Shown here: piece after piece, positions 1-9,608 of the stretch
Numbering within the stretch: position 1 is the first letter of the stretch
Layout: every line of letters starts with the position of its first letter
Assembly: GCA_002862205.1 (NCBI GenBank)
Contig: PKCN01000199.1
Location: 21,658-85,657, forward strand
Direction: 5' to 3'
DNA: 64,000 nucleotides
Source: Planctomycetaceae bacterium
GTDB lineage: Bacteria > Planctomycetota > Planctomycetia > Pirellulales > Pirellulaceae
The notes under the pieces: model-generated
The model's database searches: none
Told to the model about the DNA's origin: nothing
What the model saw: only the letters and a program-made list of their open reading frames with translations
Position numbers and translations under genes: made by a program

Positions 1-1
1 T

Positions 2-2287
2 TTTGTGCCGGGGCAAGCTTTGTATGGGCGCGCCCTGCATGAATTGCAACGGACTTCTGAACTTTCTCAGTGGTACAGGACATTGCCGGCGGGTATCGAG
101 AACCAACCACAGTATTGGTTGACGATGGGAGGACTTGCGGAGCAAAACGGAAACCTTCCGATGGCGTCCAGAGCCTACTGGAATGCAGTGCGACTTGATG
201 AGAACAGTGGTGAAGCATTGCTGAAATTGTCTGTCAGCCTGTCGCAGCTGGACAAGCCTGAGGATGCTCGTGTTCTTGCGGAACGCGCTGCTGGGATCAC
301 GGCACTGCGTGACGCAGTGGATTCTCTGTTGTCATGGAAAAGTAATTCCCAGTCAGACGCGGTTGGCATTGCCCGTGGTCTGGAGGCCTTGGGGCGACGT
401 TGGGAAGCTACCGCCTGGTTGCAGGCCGCCTATCGCATGAACCAGAATTTGCAGCAGGATCTCAATGATGTTTACAAGTCGGTTCGGTCCAGCTTGACGG
501 GGACGACACCTTGGCAAATTCCGGAGTTTGCCGTCGCCAAAAAAATTGATCTTTCAGAATATCCCAAGCCCATCTGGCTGGAGTCGGGTAGCGTTGACAC
601 GACGGTGTCTGAGCTTTCCAGTGATCTGGAACTGCAATTTTCTGATCAGGCTGCTCAGAGACAGCTGGTTCATACGTGCCGTTTGAATAAGTTGGTACCC
701 GAGGGAGGTGGCTTGACGATTTATCAGTCCGGGGCTGGCGGTGTTGGGGTGCTGGATTTTGATTTGGATGGTTGGCCTGATCTGTGTCTGACATCCATTG
801 ACGGAAATCCCATGAAAAATGATTCCAGTCCGAATCGTCTGTTTCGCAATCGTGAAGGCATGTTTTTGGATGTGACCGGGGCGTCGGCTTCGGGGGGGCG
901 GGGATTCACGCAAGGAATTGCGGTGGGAGACTACGATGCAGACGGATTTCCCGATCTATTCATTGCGAACATCGGTCGAAATCAGTTGTTGCGCAATAAC
1001 GGCGATGGAACTTTCCGCGATGTCACAGACGAATCAGCCTTGGTCGATGGAGTTTGGACCAGTTCTGCAGCCTTGGCTGACCTCGATGGTGATGGACTGA
1101 CGGATCTGTTTCAGCTCGGCTATTGCGAAACCGGCAAAGCGTTGGAACAGCTTTGTGTTGACGCAGAGTTGAAGGAGCCCAGGTCCTGTGCCCCATTGGC
1201 GTTTGCTGCCCAGCAGGATCGTGTCTGGCGGGGGACAGCTGAGGGAGCTTACGAGGATGTGACTGCCAAATGGTTGACTCAGCATGAAGCTGGGCGGGGT
1301 CTTGGAATCGTTGTCGGCGCGCTTGATAACCGACCAGGCGTGGATGTTTACGTCGCTAACGATATGACCGCCAATCATTACTGGTCGTTAAGTGACAGTG
1401 CCACCAGTGGCAAAAGCCCTGATGGGGCACAACCGCTTGTCCCGGATCACCTTGAGCAGGAATTTAAACTTTCGGAACAGGCAAGTATCCGAGGTCTCGC
1501 AGTGAATGAACGATCTTTGTCACAGGCTTCGATGGGCGTCGCTGCGGGAGATGTTGATCAGGATGGGGATCTCGATTTCCTGCTCACTCATTTTTCGGGT
1601 GATTACAACACTTACTATGAGCAGGTCGCCTCCGGCATGTGGGCTGATCGATCCAAACGGGTGGGTCTGATCGAGCCATCGCAACAGATGTTGGGCTACG
1701 GCACACAGTGGATTGATGCAGATAATGATGGCGCTCTCGAACTCGTCGTTGCCAATGGTGACATTGATGACTTCACTCATCAAGACAGACTGTTCCGGCA
1801 ACCGGCACAGTTGTTTCGACGTCAAACCAATGGCAGTTGGTTGCAGGCGCAAAGCAAGCCCTTGGGTGAGTACTTTGAACGCCAGCATCTGGGACGTGCG
1901 GTTGCCAAGTTGGACGCCAATCGGGATCAGAAACCAGACCTTGTTATCACCCACCTGTTTGAACCGGTTGCGCTGCTGGTCAACGAGTCAAAAACAGACA
2001 ATCGTCAATGCCGCTTTTTCTGTGTTGGGACGGAATCCGGTCGGGATGCGATTGGGACGCGCATCACGCTGCATCGATCAGACGAGTCTCGCGTGGGGCA
2101 TGTGCTGGCCGGTGATGGGTTTCAATGCTCCAACGAACGGTGTGTCAGCTTTGGCTTGGGTCAACAGCAGGCAAGCAGTGACGTGGTCGTGGACTGGCCC
2201 AATGGGACCCGTGAATCATTTGGTAAACATCAGTTGTCTGGTGATTATCTCGTGATTCAGGGAAGTGGGCAGCTTTACGCACGCTAG
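2..2287 (+). CDS. FG-GAP/VCBS repeat protein with TPR N-terminus and ASPIC/UnbV C-terminus (5' partial)
   Basis: The frame is open to the left edge, so the true start lies outside the window; the first in-frame start codon is a GTG at base 5. The first ~160 residues look like TPR helices. Calcium-binding-type FG-GAP/VCBS blades follow, with DFDLDGWPDL, DYDADGFPDL, DLDGDGLTDL, DVDQDGDLDF and DANRDQKPDL, so a beta-propeller is expected. The last ~80 residues match the ASPIC/UnbV domain (RDAIGTRITL ... VVVDWPNGTRE). Such proteins are abundant in planctomycetes and are usually exported; the substrate is unknown. A 14-bp tandem array starts 33 bp after the stop. Confidence 0.9.
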   Translation, partial: FVPGQALYGRALHELQRTSELSQWYRTLPAGIENQPQYWLTMGGLAEQNGNLPMASRAYWNAVRLDENSGEALLKLSVSLSQLDKPEDARVLAERAAGITALRDAVDSLLSWKSNSQSDAVGIARGLEALGRRWEATAWLQAAYRMNQNLQQDLNDVYKSVRSSLTGTTPWQIPEFAVAKKIDLSEYPKPIWLESGSVDTTVSELSSDLELQFSDQAAQRQLVHTCRLNKLVPEGGGLTIYQSGAGGVGVLDFDLDGWPDLCLTSIDGNPMKNDSSPNRLFRNREGMFLDVTGASASGGRGFTQGIAVGDYDADGFPDLFIANIGRNQLLRNNGDGTFRDVTDESALVDGVWTSSAALADLDGDGLTDLFQLGYCETGKALEQLCVDAELKEPRSCAPLAFAAQQDRVWRGTAEGAYEDVTAKWLTQHEAGRGLGIVVGALDNRPGVDVYVANDMTANHYWSLSDSATSGKSPDGAQPLVPDHLEQEFKLSEQASIRGLAVNERSLSQASMGVAAGDVDQDGDLDFLLTHFSGDYNTYYEQVASGMWADRSKRVGLIEPSQQMLGYGTQWIDADNDGALELVVANGDIDDFTHQDRLFRQPAQLFRRQTNGSWLQAQSKPLGEYFERQHLGRAVAKLDANRDQKPDLVITHLFEPVALLVNESKTDNRQCRFFCVGTESGRDAIGTRITLHRSDESRVGHVLAGDGFQCSNERCVSFGLGQQQASSDVVVDWPNGTRESFGKHQLSGDYLVIQGSGQLYAR

Positions 2288-2320
2288 TGCGGTGGGACTC
2301 GCTGGGACGTCGGGAAATAC

Positions 2321-2409
2321 TTGCCAGTACCTGATTGCCAGTACCTGATTGCCAGTACCTGATTGCCAGTACCTGATTGCCAGTACCTGATTGCCAGTAC
2401 CTGATTGCC
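2321..2409. repeat. 14-bp tandem array, about 6.4 copies
   Basis: Unit TTGCCAGTACCTGA is repeated without a base change from 2321 to 2404, followed by TTGCC. It lies between the UnbV gene and the M19-like gene. Identical copies suggest recent expansion. Confidence 0.97.
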
Positions 2410-2465
2410 CCGAGGAACGGATGGATCGTTTAGGATGATGGCCCCCCTAGCCCACGGAGTATCCC

Positions 2466-3863
2466 ATGCCACTGTGTGACCCTTTGAACCGTCGACGTTT
2501 TCTTGGAACAGCAAGTGCTCTTGCGACGGTTGCCGTCAACCAGAGCCTGCAACAACCTTCCGTGGCTCAGGAGCCGTTGGCCAGTGCGGCGGATTCAGGG
2601 GTGCGATTTATTGCGTCAAAGGGGCAGCTTGCCGCGTTGACGGAACGGCTGAACCCCAAAATTACTGCCTCACGACAGGCGGCATTGCAAATTCTGAAAC
2701 CGACACCATCGCAACTTGATCGAGGGTTACGATTGCACGCTGAATCGGTCGTGTTTGACTCCTATGGGTTTTCTCCTCGCGCAGCAGTCGATGGTGAGGC
2801 ACTAGCTAAACTCGTGCAGGACGGTGCTTCGACGATTGAATTGGATGATGTTCGTGAAGACATGATGATGACCCGTGTGGCCACTGATCCTGTTCAGCAA
2901 CAGGAATATCGGGATGCGTGGCGAGCATCAGGAGTCACCTGCATCTTTCAGAATGCAGGAGAGGAAGGGCAGGATCCAATGCGGTTGCTCAAACGACTGG
3001 CACGTTTTACCTATGTCACAGACATGATGCGGGGATTTGTTGCCAAGGCTTCTTCACCACAGGATGTGTTGACGGCCAAGAAAGAGGGTCGGCATTGCCT
3101 GTACATGACAGGCAATGGTGTGCCGTTAACCCAGCAGTGGGTTTCCGTCCCGGATGAACTGAGGTACGTGCGGATCTTTTTCCAGCTTGGTATTCGCATG
3201 ATGCATTTGACTTACCAGAGACGTAACATGATCGGTGATGGTTGTGGCGAAAAAACGGATGCCGGCTTGAGTGATTTTGGCGAGGCGGCAATCGCTGAAA
3301 TGAATCGAGTTGGTGTCATTCCGGACTGTGCTCACAGCGGTTGGCAAACAAGTTTGGAATCGGCACGTGTCTCAACGAAGCCGGTCGTTGCAAGTCACTC
3401 TGTTTGTGGGGCAATTCACCCTCACATTCGTAGCAAGCCTGATGAGGTGATCAAAGCGATTGCCGATTCGGGTGGTTACATCGGCATCTGTTGTATCCCG
3501 AGATTTCTGCGCGGCGCTGGTGACGTCAATGCGCTACTGAATCATGTGGATCATGTGATTCGCAAATTTGGACCTGATCATGTAGCGATTGGGACAGACG
3601 TTGCCTATCAACCCCAAGACGCAGGTCGCGAGAGAGCAAAAGTCCCCGGTCGAGGAAAGCGGCGGCCTGAGTTTCGCTCGTTATGGCCAACAGATGATTA
3701 CCAGACCACCAAACAGGCCAACGAAAGTGTCGCGTGGACCAACTGGCCTCTGTTTACCGTAGGCCTTGTTCAGCGGGGGCATGATGACGATGTCATTCGC
3801 AAAGTCATCGGTGGCAACGTCATGCGTGTTGCCAATGCCACCTTGGGCCAGACGCAGAACTAG
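2466..3863 (+). CDS. Tat-exported peptidase M19 (membrane dipeptidase)-like protein
   Basis: The 465-residue protein begins with a twin-arginine signal (NRRRFLGTAS, residues 8-17); GGAG sits 7 bases before the ATG. The fold signature of the renal dipeptidase/M19 family is clear: the GLSDFGEAAIAEMNRVG helix, DCAHSG, VASHSVCG and HVAIGTDV, corresponding to the His198, His219 and Asp288 regions of human DPEP1. The usual first metal motif HxD near the N-terminus reads VVFDSYGFSP here, and the region of the bridging Glu reads MTGNG, so half of the binuclear zinc site appears to be missing by hand alignment. It may be a catalytically altered amidohydrolase-fold protein rather than a true dipeptidase. 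Confidence 0.85.
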   Translation: MPLCDPLNRRRFLGTASALATVAVNQSLQQPSVAQEPLASAADSGVRFIASKGQLAALTERLNPKITASRQAALQILKPTPSQLDRGLRLHAESVVFDSYGFSPRAAVDGEALAKLVQDGASTIELDDVREDMMMTRVATDPVQQQEYRDAWRASGVTCIFQNAGEEGQDPMRLLKRLARFTYVTDMMRGFVAKASSPQDVLTAKKEGRHCLYMTGNGVPLTQQWVSVPDELRYVRIFFQLGIRMMHLTYQRRNMIGDGCGEKTDAGLSDFGEAAIAEMNRVGVIPDCAHSGWQTSLESARVSTKPVVASHSVCGAIHPHIRSKPDEVIKAIADSGGYIGICCIPRFLRGAGDVNALLNHVDHVIRKFGPDHVAIGTDVAYQPQDAGRERAKVPGRGKRRPEFRSLWPTDDYQTTKQANESVAWTNWPLFTVGLVQRGHDDDVIRKVIGGNVMRVANATLGQTQN

Positions 3864-3970
3864 CGAGATGCTTGTTCAGTGACTTGCACGCGGTTTTCGA
3901 GCCAACCTGCAGGAATCAATCTGTAACCTGCGGATCGTGCTGTGCTGGACGGTGGTTTTTTTCGTCGCAA

Positions 3971-6900
3971 TCAGGCGGCACGAAGTTCACGATTGTACTG
4001 GGCGAAATTGACCCAGTCGCTGACTTCCTCAAGGTCAGGCAAGTTGCCGCCACGGAGGATGCGTTTCCCTTCTTTGCTGCGAGCAATGGGGTCAATGATT
4101 TCAAACAGCTCTTCGGCATCACAGGCAGCAAGGTCTGCTGGTGTGATAATGTCTGCCGCAACGAGCAGTTGGGCGTCATGACCTCGTAGCATTGGGATGC
4201 AGCAGACCAGAGTCGTTTGCTGTTGCCATTGCAACACGGTGTCGGCGTCCACGCGTCGGTGATCCAGTTGCTCAGCGACTTGCTCAGGGTCTGCATCCAG
4301 CAGGTCCTGAATGGTAGAGACACCGATTGCCTGCAGACGTTCCTCCATTCGTTCGCCGATTGACGGTGCATCCACGACCGGAGCATCCTGCTGCAGGTAG
4401 AAGCGTAATTCGCGGATTTCGGTTTCGTCTTGGGTTGCTGCACCAGAGGCATGGCTATTGCCAGTGGTATTCTGATCGAACTGAACAACGTTCGTTCGGT
4501 TGGTTTCAGGCTTGTGGTTGGCACGAGCGTGTTTGCGTTTTTCGCGGCGTGTGTGCTCGCTGCGGCGACTTGGTTTCAAAGCGGGTACGAAATCTGTATT
4601 GTGGCTGGTTGCGGAACTTCTGCGTCCATCATCTTGGACGCTCTTCCCCTCGGACTGATTGCCCTGCCTTGTTCTGTTTGTGATTTGCTCAGACTGCTTG
4701 CTCAAACCCTGGCTGTTGGCGGTTGCAATCCAGCCGGTGATGCGGGCAAGCTCATGACTGCTACCGCTTAGCAACAGTTGTTGGCCCCGGTCCGTCGCAA
4801 GGAATATTTCGACTTTGTGAAGCAGGCGGGTGGGGGCGGTTGCTGCCAACGCCGCTGGCGTCGTGATCCCACACGCGACCAGGATTCTCGCATCAAAGCC
4901 TCGCAGGTTGGGAACGCGGCAAACCAATCGGCATTCTGCTTGCCAACGACGAATCGTATTGGCTTCCACATTTGCCAAGCCCAAAGCATCGGCCAAGCGG
5001 CAGGGGTCCTGTTGCATCAGGTGCACAACATGGCTGACTTGCAAACCTCGTAAACGAGCGGCTGCGACCGCATCGATGGACGGACCCTGGTCAATTGGGC
5101 TGTCTACCGAAAGAAAGAATGGTGAGGCATGAGCCGCAGTTGAAACGTGACGGTTGTTGGACATCCGGGTGTCTTCCTTGGCAGTCGAGGGATGTTGTTC
5201 GTTGCCCGCTGCCGGATTCCCAAGGTCAACGCTGTTTGGCGTTGAGGGGGCAACGGTGCTGTAAGTATCCGTGTAGTAATAGCCATCGCGATAAACGGAT
5301 CCATCACTGGCCCAGTCGGTGGAATCGCTGGGAACGGAATCGCCGGAGTGGTTGATGGCGTTAACGCCCCTGCCTTGAGGATCCTGCCACGCCATGTCAA
5401 AGTGTTGATTTGCGTTCACGTTTGGCATGTAGTTGCTGCCTTTTATGGAAATGGCCTCGTCTGGGATGTCCCGAAGGCCATAGGTATGAGGATGGGGACC
5501 AACATAGTTTTCATTTGCATGGTTCGATTTCCACAGAGGTCTGTGGGGATGAACGATGCGTTCGGCGTGGATTCGCTCGATGCGTGAACCCACCCGTTCG
5601 AGTTGTTCTGTCAGACGGGTGCTGCTCGTCAGTACCAGCACTTGACGCCCTTCGCTGGCGTAGTCATCAAGGGCGGCAGTGAATGCACCATTCACGCTGG
5701 GACGAGTTCCGGCGTGAGCCTGGGCAACGCATCTGTCATGCAACTTTTGATCAACTTCAGCGATCGTTTCAATGACCAGTGGGACATGGCGACCGGAGCG
5801 GGCAAGCACGTCACCAGCGGCCATCCGAACAGCAAGAGCGGCACATGCCCTGTCAAAGTCCGGGTAGTTTGCTTCATTCTGACCGTCAATTTTTACAACT
5901 TCAGTTTCAGCAACCCGGGGGCGATTGAGCCCGGCTTGCTTTGAAGTGAAATTTTCGGTTGACCATTCAAGCCGTTGCAGACGTCCGCCTGTTAAACGTA
6001 CCAGCCACCGACTGGCGTCGTGAGCCAGTGGTGAGGATGTGATTTTTGGGCATGGTAGCCCAAGTTGGTTCAGCATCTGGGTGCGACGGGTCCGAAGCCA
6101 TTGGGCACGGGACAAAGAACTGATGCGGCTGTCAACTTCTTTCAACTCCTTGACCAGCAATTCGCGGTTGCTCCTGGCTGACTCCTCATATTCATCAGGC
6201 CAGTCAATTTTGACATCTGATGACTTACTTGTACTCACGCTTTTGCGTCGCATGTCACGTCGTACTTCAGCAGCTTCACTCAAGCAGATGTCCAAGCTCA
6301 GGGTCACACTTTCAAGCTCGGCAAGACGGTCTTTCCGTTCAAGATTCCATGTCTCCATCTGGCGGTTTTCGGAACTCGACCATTCGCGGTCAGCCACATC
6401 GCGAGATGCGTGAGTTTGACGGAGTACTTCATTTCGATGACGTTTTAGCTGCTTGATGGCAGACAGCAGCCATTGTTCACATCGGCGAGCAAGTGAGAGT
6501 TGGTGCGTGGGAGGATGATCGCCAATCTCGGGGCCCTGTTGGTTACAGGTATGAATCTGTCTCAGGATGCCCCGAATTGTCCTCAGCGTTGAACCCAAAG
6601 TGGTTGTCGTGCCCGGGATGCTGTGGTCCTGTTCATACCACGATCGAGTGACACGGTCTGGTCCAGCGTATCGATCTACAAGCCAGTCAATTTGTCGTGT
6701 TGCAAGCAGGATGTGGTGAGCAATGGAACCACGTCCCCGGCTGAATGTTCTGCCTTCAGCAGCACGCTGCCGATCGGTGGGCTGGGGTTTGTCCAGCGTG
6801 TGTAGGAAACGATCCAGACGCATGCGCCTCAAGGATCTTTCGTCGACAGGCGATGGTGTTGGAACTTGAGCACTCTTGCCAGTGAACAGGCATTGCTGCA

Positions 6901-8068
6901 GGGCAGCAATCTCCATCTGTGCGCGCTGCCAATGAACCACTTGGGCGTCGATGTCTTCCAGATGGCGTTGGGCTTGTGCTCGGTCAGTGGTTGTCGCGTT
7001 CTCTGCATGCTTGCTGGAACGGGACAGCGATGGGTGCTTCCCAAGATCACTGATTCGGTTTCTCAGCTGGTTTCGTTTTGATCGAAGAGTTCTCGCACGA
7101 TCGTGCAGTTCTCGCAGCCGTGATTGAAGATGAGACTGCCGTCCCGGTTCGGAGTCATCGTTTTGGTGAGCGTGCGTGCCTGCGTGCGCACCAGAGACCT
7201 GGGCCTCTGCGAACTGCCCATCGATAGCAACCTTCGATTCATCACTCAGGCACTGAGTTAACCATGATCGCCGCGAAAGCAGTGATTTATGTTCTGCTTC
7301 TTCAAGCGGGCCCGCAACAGCCTGCAAACTTGCAAGCTCAGCTTCGATGTCCGCAATGCCGGCACGAATCTGTTTGACGGTGCGTGGGTGATCTTCGGTA
7401 GGGAGAGAGGGGCCCGTTGGCGTGTGCCGGAATCGCTTGGCGTGCGGTCTCTGTCCAGCAGCAAACGATTTGGATGGGGAATGATCCTCGTACGCCGAGG
7501 CTGTTTCGTTACCATCAGCCGTCAAGTTTGTGAAATCAATGCGGTGGGCGGGGTTTTGTTGCCCTGCATTTTTCTGTCCGTCGAACAGAGGGCTGTCCAA
7601 TCCACTACGCACGCAAGCGGAAACAATACGCGCAACATGGGTAACTGCCGAATCGGTGATGACGCAGTCGGCAATCGCTTCGGGAATTTTTAATGAGGCA
7701 AGGGCTCGGTCAGCATCGTTGCTCTCGCCGATGTTGTGCAACCAGCCGGCATGTTCCACGCCAAAATTGACAGTCTCCGCACCACGCGCTTCGTATTGAA
7801 CTGTTTGCCGACCCTGGGCAGTGCCGTCCTGTTCACGGTAGTAGTGAACAAGTCCATGACGACCTGCAAACACTACACGTCCAGTCGAGGAACTCAGCAT
7901 ACCACGCGGATATTCCCGATCGACCAATGCGTCCCTGAGAAAACGGGTCAAAGCTGTCTTGCCGCTGCCTTGGGGCGCGTTGACGACATTCATCTGTTCT
8001 GAAAATGGCCCCAGTTCGACACGCTGTAGCGGTCCGTGGGTGTCAATGTCGATGCGATCCAACAACAT
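3971..8068 (-). CDS. YhaN/SMC-like ATPase with two C-terminal DUF4332 domains
   Basis: The protein has 1365 residues. The N-terminus (MLLDRIDIDTHGPL) and the P-loop APQGSGKT at residues 31-38 resemble the AAA_27 domain of YhaN and RecF/SbcC-type coiled-coil ATPases. Residues ~230-630 are rich in Glu, Arg and Leu and probably coiled coil. The second ATPase lobe (GGRLQRLEW, then VPLVIETIAEVD as a degenerate Walker B) is near residues 660-830. After a low-complexity stretch, two DUF4332 (helix-hairpin-helix-like) domains follow at ~1000-1110 and ~1230-1350, recognisable by WQAECRLVCRVPNLRG and WQQQTTLVCCIPMLRG. The likely role is DNA binding, repair or chromosome organisation, inferred from the fold only. 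The gene stands alone. Confidence 0.8.
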   Translation of the reverse strand: MLLDRIDIDTHGPLQRVELGPFSEQMNVVNAPQGSGKTALTRFLRDALVDREYPRGMLSSSTGRVVFAGRHGLVHYYREQDGTAQGRQTVQYEARGAETVNFGVEHAGWLHNIGESNDADRALASLKIPEAIADCVITDSAVTHVARIVSACVRSGLDSPLFDGQKNAGQQNPAHRIDFTNLTADGNETASAYEDHSPSKSFAAGQRPHAKRFRHTPTGPSLPTEDHPRTVKQIRAGIADIEAELASLQAVAGPLEEAEHKSLLSRRSWLTQCLSDESKVAIDGQFAEAQVSGAHAGTHAHQNDDSEPGRQSHLQSRLRELHDRARTLRSKRNQLRNRISDLGKHPSLSRSSKHAENATTTDRAQAQRHLEDIDAQVVHWQRAQMEIAALQQCLFTGKSAQVPTPSPVDERSLRRMRLDRFLHTLDKPQPTDRQRAAEGRTFSRGRGSIAHHILLATRQIDWLVDRYAGPDRVTRSWYEQDHSIPGTTTTLGSTLRTIRGILRQIHTCNQQGPEIGDHPPTHQLSLARRCEQWLLSAIKQLKRHRNEVLRQTHASRDVADREWSSSENRQMETWNLERKDRLAELESVTLSLDICLSEAAEVRRDMRRKSVSTSKSSDVKIDWPDEYEESARSNRELLVKELKEVDSRISSLSRAQWLRTRRTQMLNQLGLPCPKITSSPLAHDASRWLVRLTGGRLQRLEWSTENFTSKQAGLNRPRVAETEVVKIDGQNEANYPDFDRACAALAVRMAAGDVLARSGRHVPLVIETIAEVDQKLHDRCVAQAHAGTRPSVNGAFTAALDDYASEGRQVLVLTSSTRLTEQLERVGSRIERIHAERIVHPHRPLWKSNHANENYVGPHPHTYGLRDIPDEAISIKGSNYMPNVNANQHFDMAWQDPQGRGVNAINHSGDSVPSDSTDWASDGSVYRDGYYYTDTYSTVAPSTPNSVDLGNPAAGNEQHPSTAKEDTRMSNNRHVSTAAHASPFFLSVDSPIDQGPSIDAVAAARLRGLQVSHVVHLMQQDPCRLADALGLANVEANTIRRWQAECRLVCRVPNLRGFDARILVACGITTPAALAATAPTRLLHKVEIFLATDRGQQLLLSGSSHELARITGWIATANSQGLSKQSEQITNRTRQGNQSEGKSVQDDGRRSSATSHNTDFVPALKPSRRSEHTRREKRKHARANHKPETNRTNVVQFDQNTTGNSHASGAATQDETEIRELRFYLQQDAPVVDAPSIGERMEERLQAIGVSTIQDLLDADPEQVAEQLDHRRVDADTVLQWQQQTTLVCCIPMLRGHDAQLLVAADIITPADLAACDAEELFEIIDPIARSKEGKRILRGGNLPDLEEVSDWVNFAQYNRELRAA

Positions 8069-8558
8069 ACCGTGGCTCCTCCGTGGCCATTCAGGGACTC
8101 CGTACGCCTTTGCGTTTCAGGGAGTTCCTGCCAATGTGACTTCAGCGACTTCCTTGCCGATGCGACCTCCTCATGTCCGGGCGACCTGAGGGTGTGTTGA
8201 GGCGGAACCTGTGACGGCACGCCAGTTTCGACTGTAGCGAATAGTGCTGTTTCACGGAAAGGGCGAATTTCAGATCCAGCCTTTGGATCGGTTCATGCGG
8301 TGAATCGCTAGCAATTGCATGGTGTCGCTAGCAAACACAGGATGCAACGGCAGGATATCGCCGAGTTGTGCGAAAGTGGTCTTGGCGATGCTGGTTGGCC
8401 TTTGTTACATGGCTTATCAGGTGCCGGTTTCGCGTTCGGGCGGCGGGCACGCGGAGTACCCGTCTGGAAAAATTTCGATACGTTGCGGTCACTGGGCGAT
8501 GTCGGAATCTGTTACTGGCGGCGTGGGATGTTTGGGCCAGACCTATTTGGAATTCAGG
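8069..8558. other. Intergenic, no gene seen
   Basis: This 490-bp stretch separates the divergent ATPase and HEAT lipoprotein genes and should hold both promoters. I see no convincing coding sequence, RNA gene or terminator. The HEAT gene frame is open back to 8319, but it lacks protein-like character before the ATG at 8559. Confidence 0.6.
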
Positions 8559-9296
8559 ATGTCGATTAAGACTCAGTTGCTTTTCTGTTCACGATCATTC
8601 ATGACTGCCTTGGTGGCAACCCTGGTCGTTGCTGCTTGTGGTTCTATCACGGGTTGTCAGGATGGACCTATGTACGCAATGAAAACGGTCAATCCCTACT
8701 ACCAGTTGCACGAGTGGAAGTCGGATGAAGCCTTTGGTGTTACTGAACATGAGCGTCGATCGCAGTTGGGGGAGCTGGCCGAGAACATTGCAGGCTACGA
8801 CAATGCTGGTCAAATCAAGTGGTTGAATGTACTGAGTCAGATCATGGATACGGATGAGAGTCCGGAAATGCGGCGTTTGGCGGTTATGGCAGCGGGTAAT
8901 AGTACCGATCCGGCTGCATTGCAGATTCTTGAAAAGGGGATGGATGATGATAGCGTCAAAGTTCGCATGCAAGCCTGTCGTGGCCTTGGCAATCAAGCGA
9001 CGGACGAGAACGTTCTTCTTTTGGCCAGCGCTGTTGGTTCCGAAACCAGTACAGATGTAAAGCATGCTGCGATGCGGGCTTTGCAGGATCAATCCAGCCC
9101 CAAGGCTGTTGAAGCACTACGTTTAGCACTCTCCGATCGAGATCCCTCTACACAAAATTTGGCAATCACTTCGTTGCGAGGTGTGACTGGCAAAGACTAT
9201 GGCGACGACCCTGAGACCTGGATTGCAGCGTTGGATGGGCAGTCCGTGGAAGAACGCCCAACTCGATTTGCGGATCGCCTGCGAGAGTTGTTCTAG
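8559..9296 (+). CDS. HEAT-repeat lipoprotein
   Basis: I chose the ATG at 8559 because it opens a lipoprotein-type signal peptide with candidate lipobox cysteines at residue 27 (VVAAC) or 33 (SITGC). An upstream in-frame start at 8319 would bury that signal. The 245-residue protein has at least three HEAT-like helical repeats (EMRRLAVMAAGNST, VKVRMQACRGLGNQ, VKHAAMRALQDQSSP). It is probably a periplasmic membrane-anchored scaffold; the partner is unknown. Confidence 0.8.
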   Translation: MSIKTQLLFCSRSFMTALVATLVVAACGSITGCQDGPMYAMKTVNPYYQLHEWKSDEAFGVTEHERRSQLGELAENIAGYDNAGQIKWLNVLSQIMDTDESPEMRRLAVMAAGNSTDPAALQILEKGMDDDSVKVRMQACRGLGNQATDENVLLLASAVGSETSTDVKHAAMRALQDQSSPKAVEALRLALSDRDPSTQNLAITSLRGVTGKDYGDDPETWIAALDGQSVEERPTRFADRLRELF

Positions 9297-9608
9297 GTCG
9301 ATTCTCGGCGTTTGACGTCATCGCCTTGGCCTTGGGATTGCACGGTGATGATCATGCGTGTTGATGCCCATGATCTGCACCATGCTCACTGCGAGGCGAT
9401 GGATGAGGGGTTGCTCGATGTTTCCCCCATGAGGCATTGCCTGTCTGGGCAGAATTAATTGTCTCACGGCCCCAAATGCTGCATTGTGGCAGGTTTTGGT
9501 CATCAGGGGGCAGGATGTCTGGCTCAACCCCCTTCCGTCCGCCTGCAACCTGAAGGAAACTAACCGTTTTCTGATTGGTAGATGAAATACAGAGGCGTTG
9601 TCATCGCG
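9297..9608. other. Intergenic, no gene seen
   Basis: This 312-bp gap separates two plus-strand genes. It has no clear terminator hairpin or repeat. The frame of the next gene is open to 9582, but homology starts at 9609. Confidence 0.5.

Noticed and set aside
8319..8558. 80-codon N-terminal extension of the HEAT lipoprotein
   Set aside because: It would place the lipoprotein signal peptide inside the protein, and the extension has no family resemblance.
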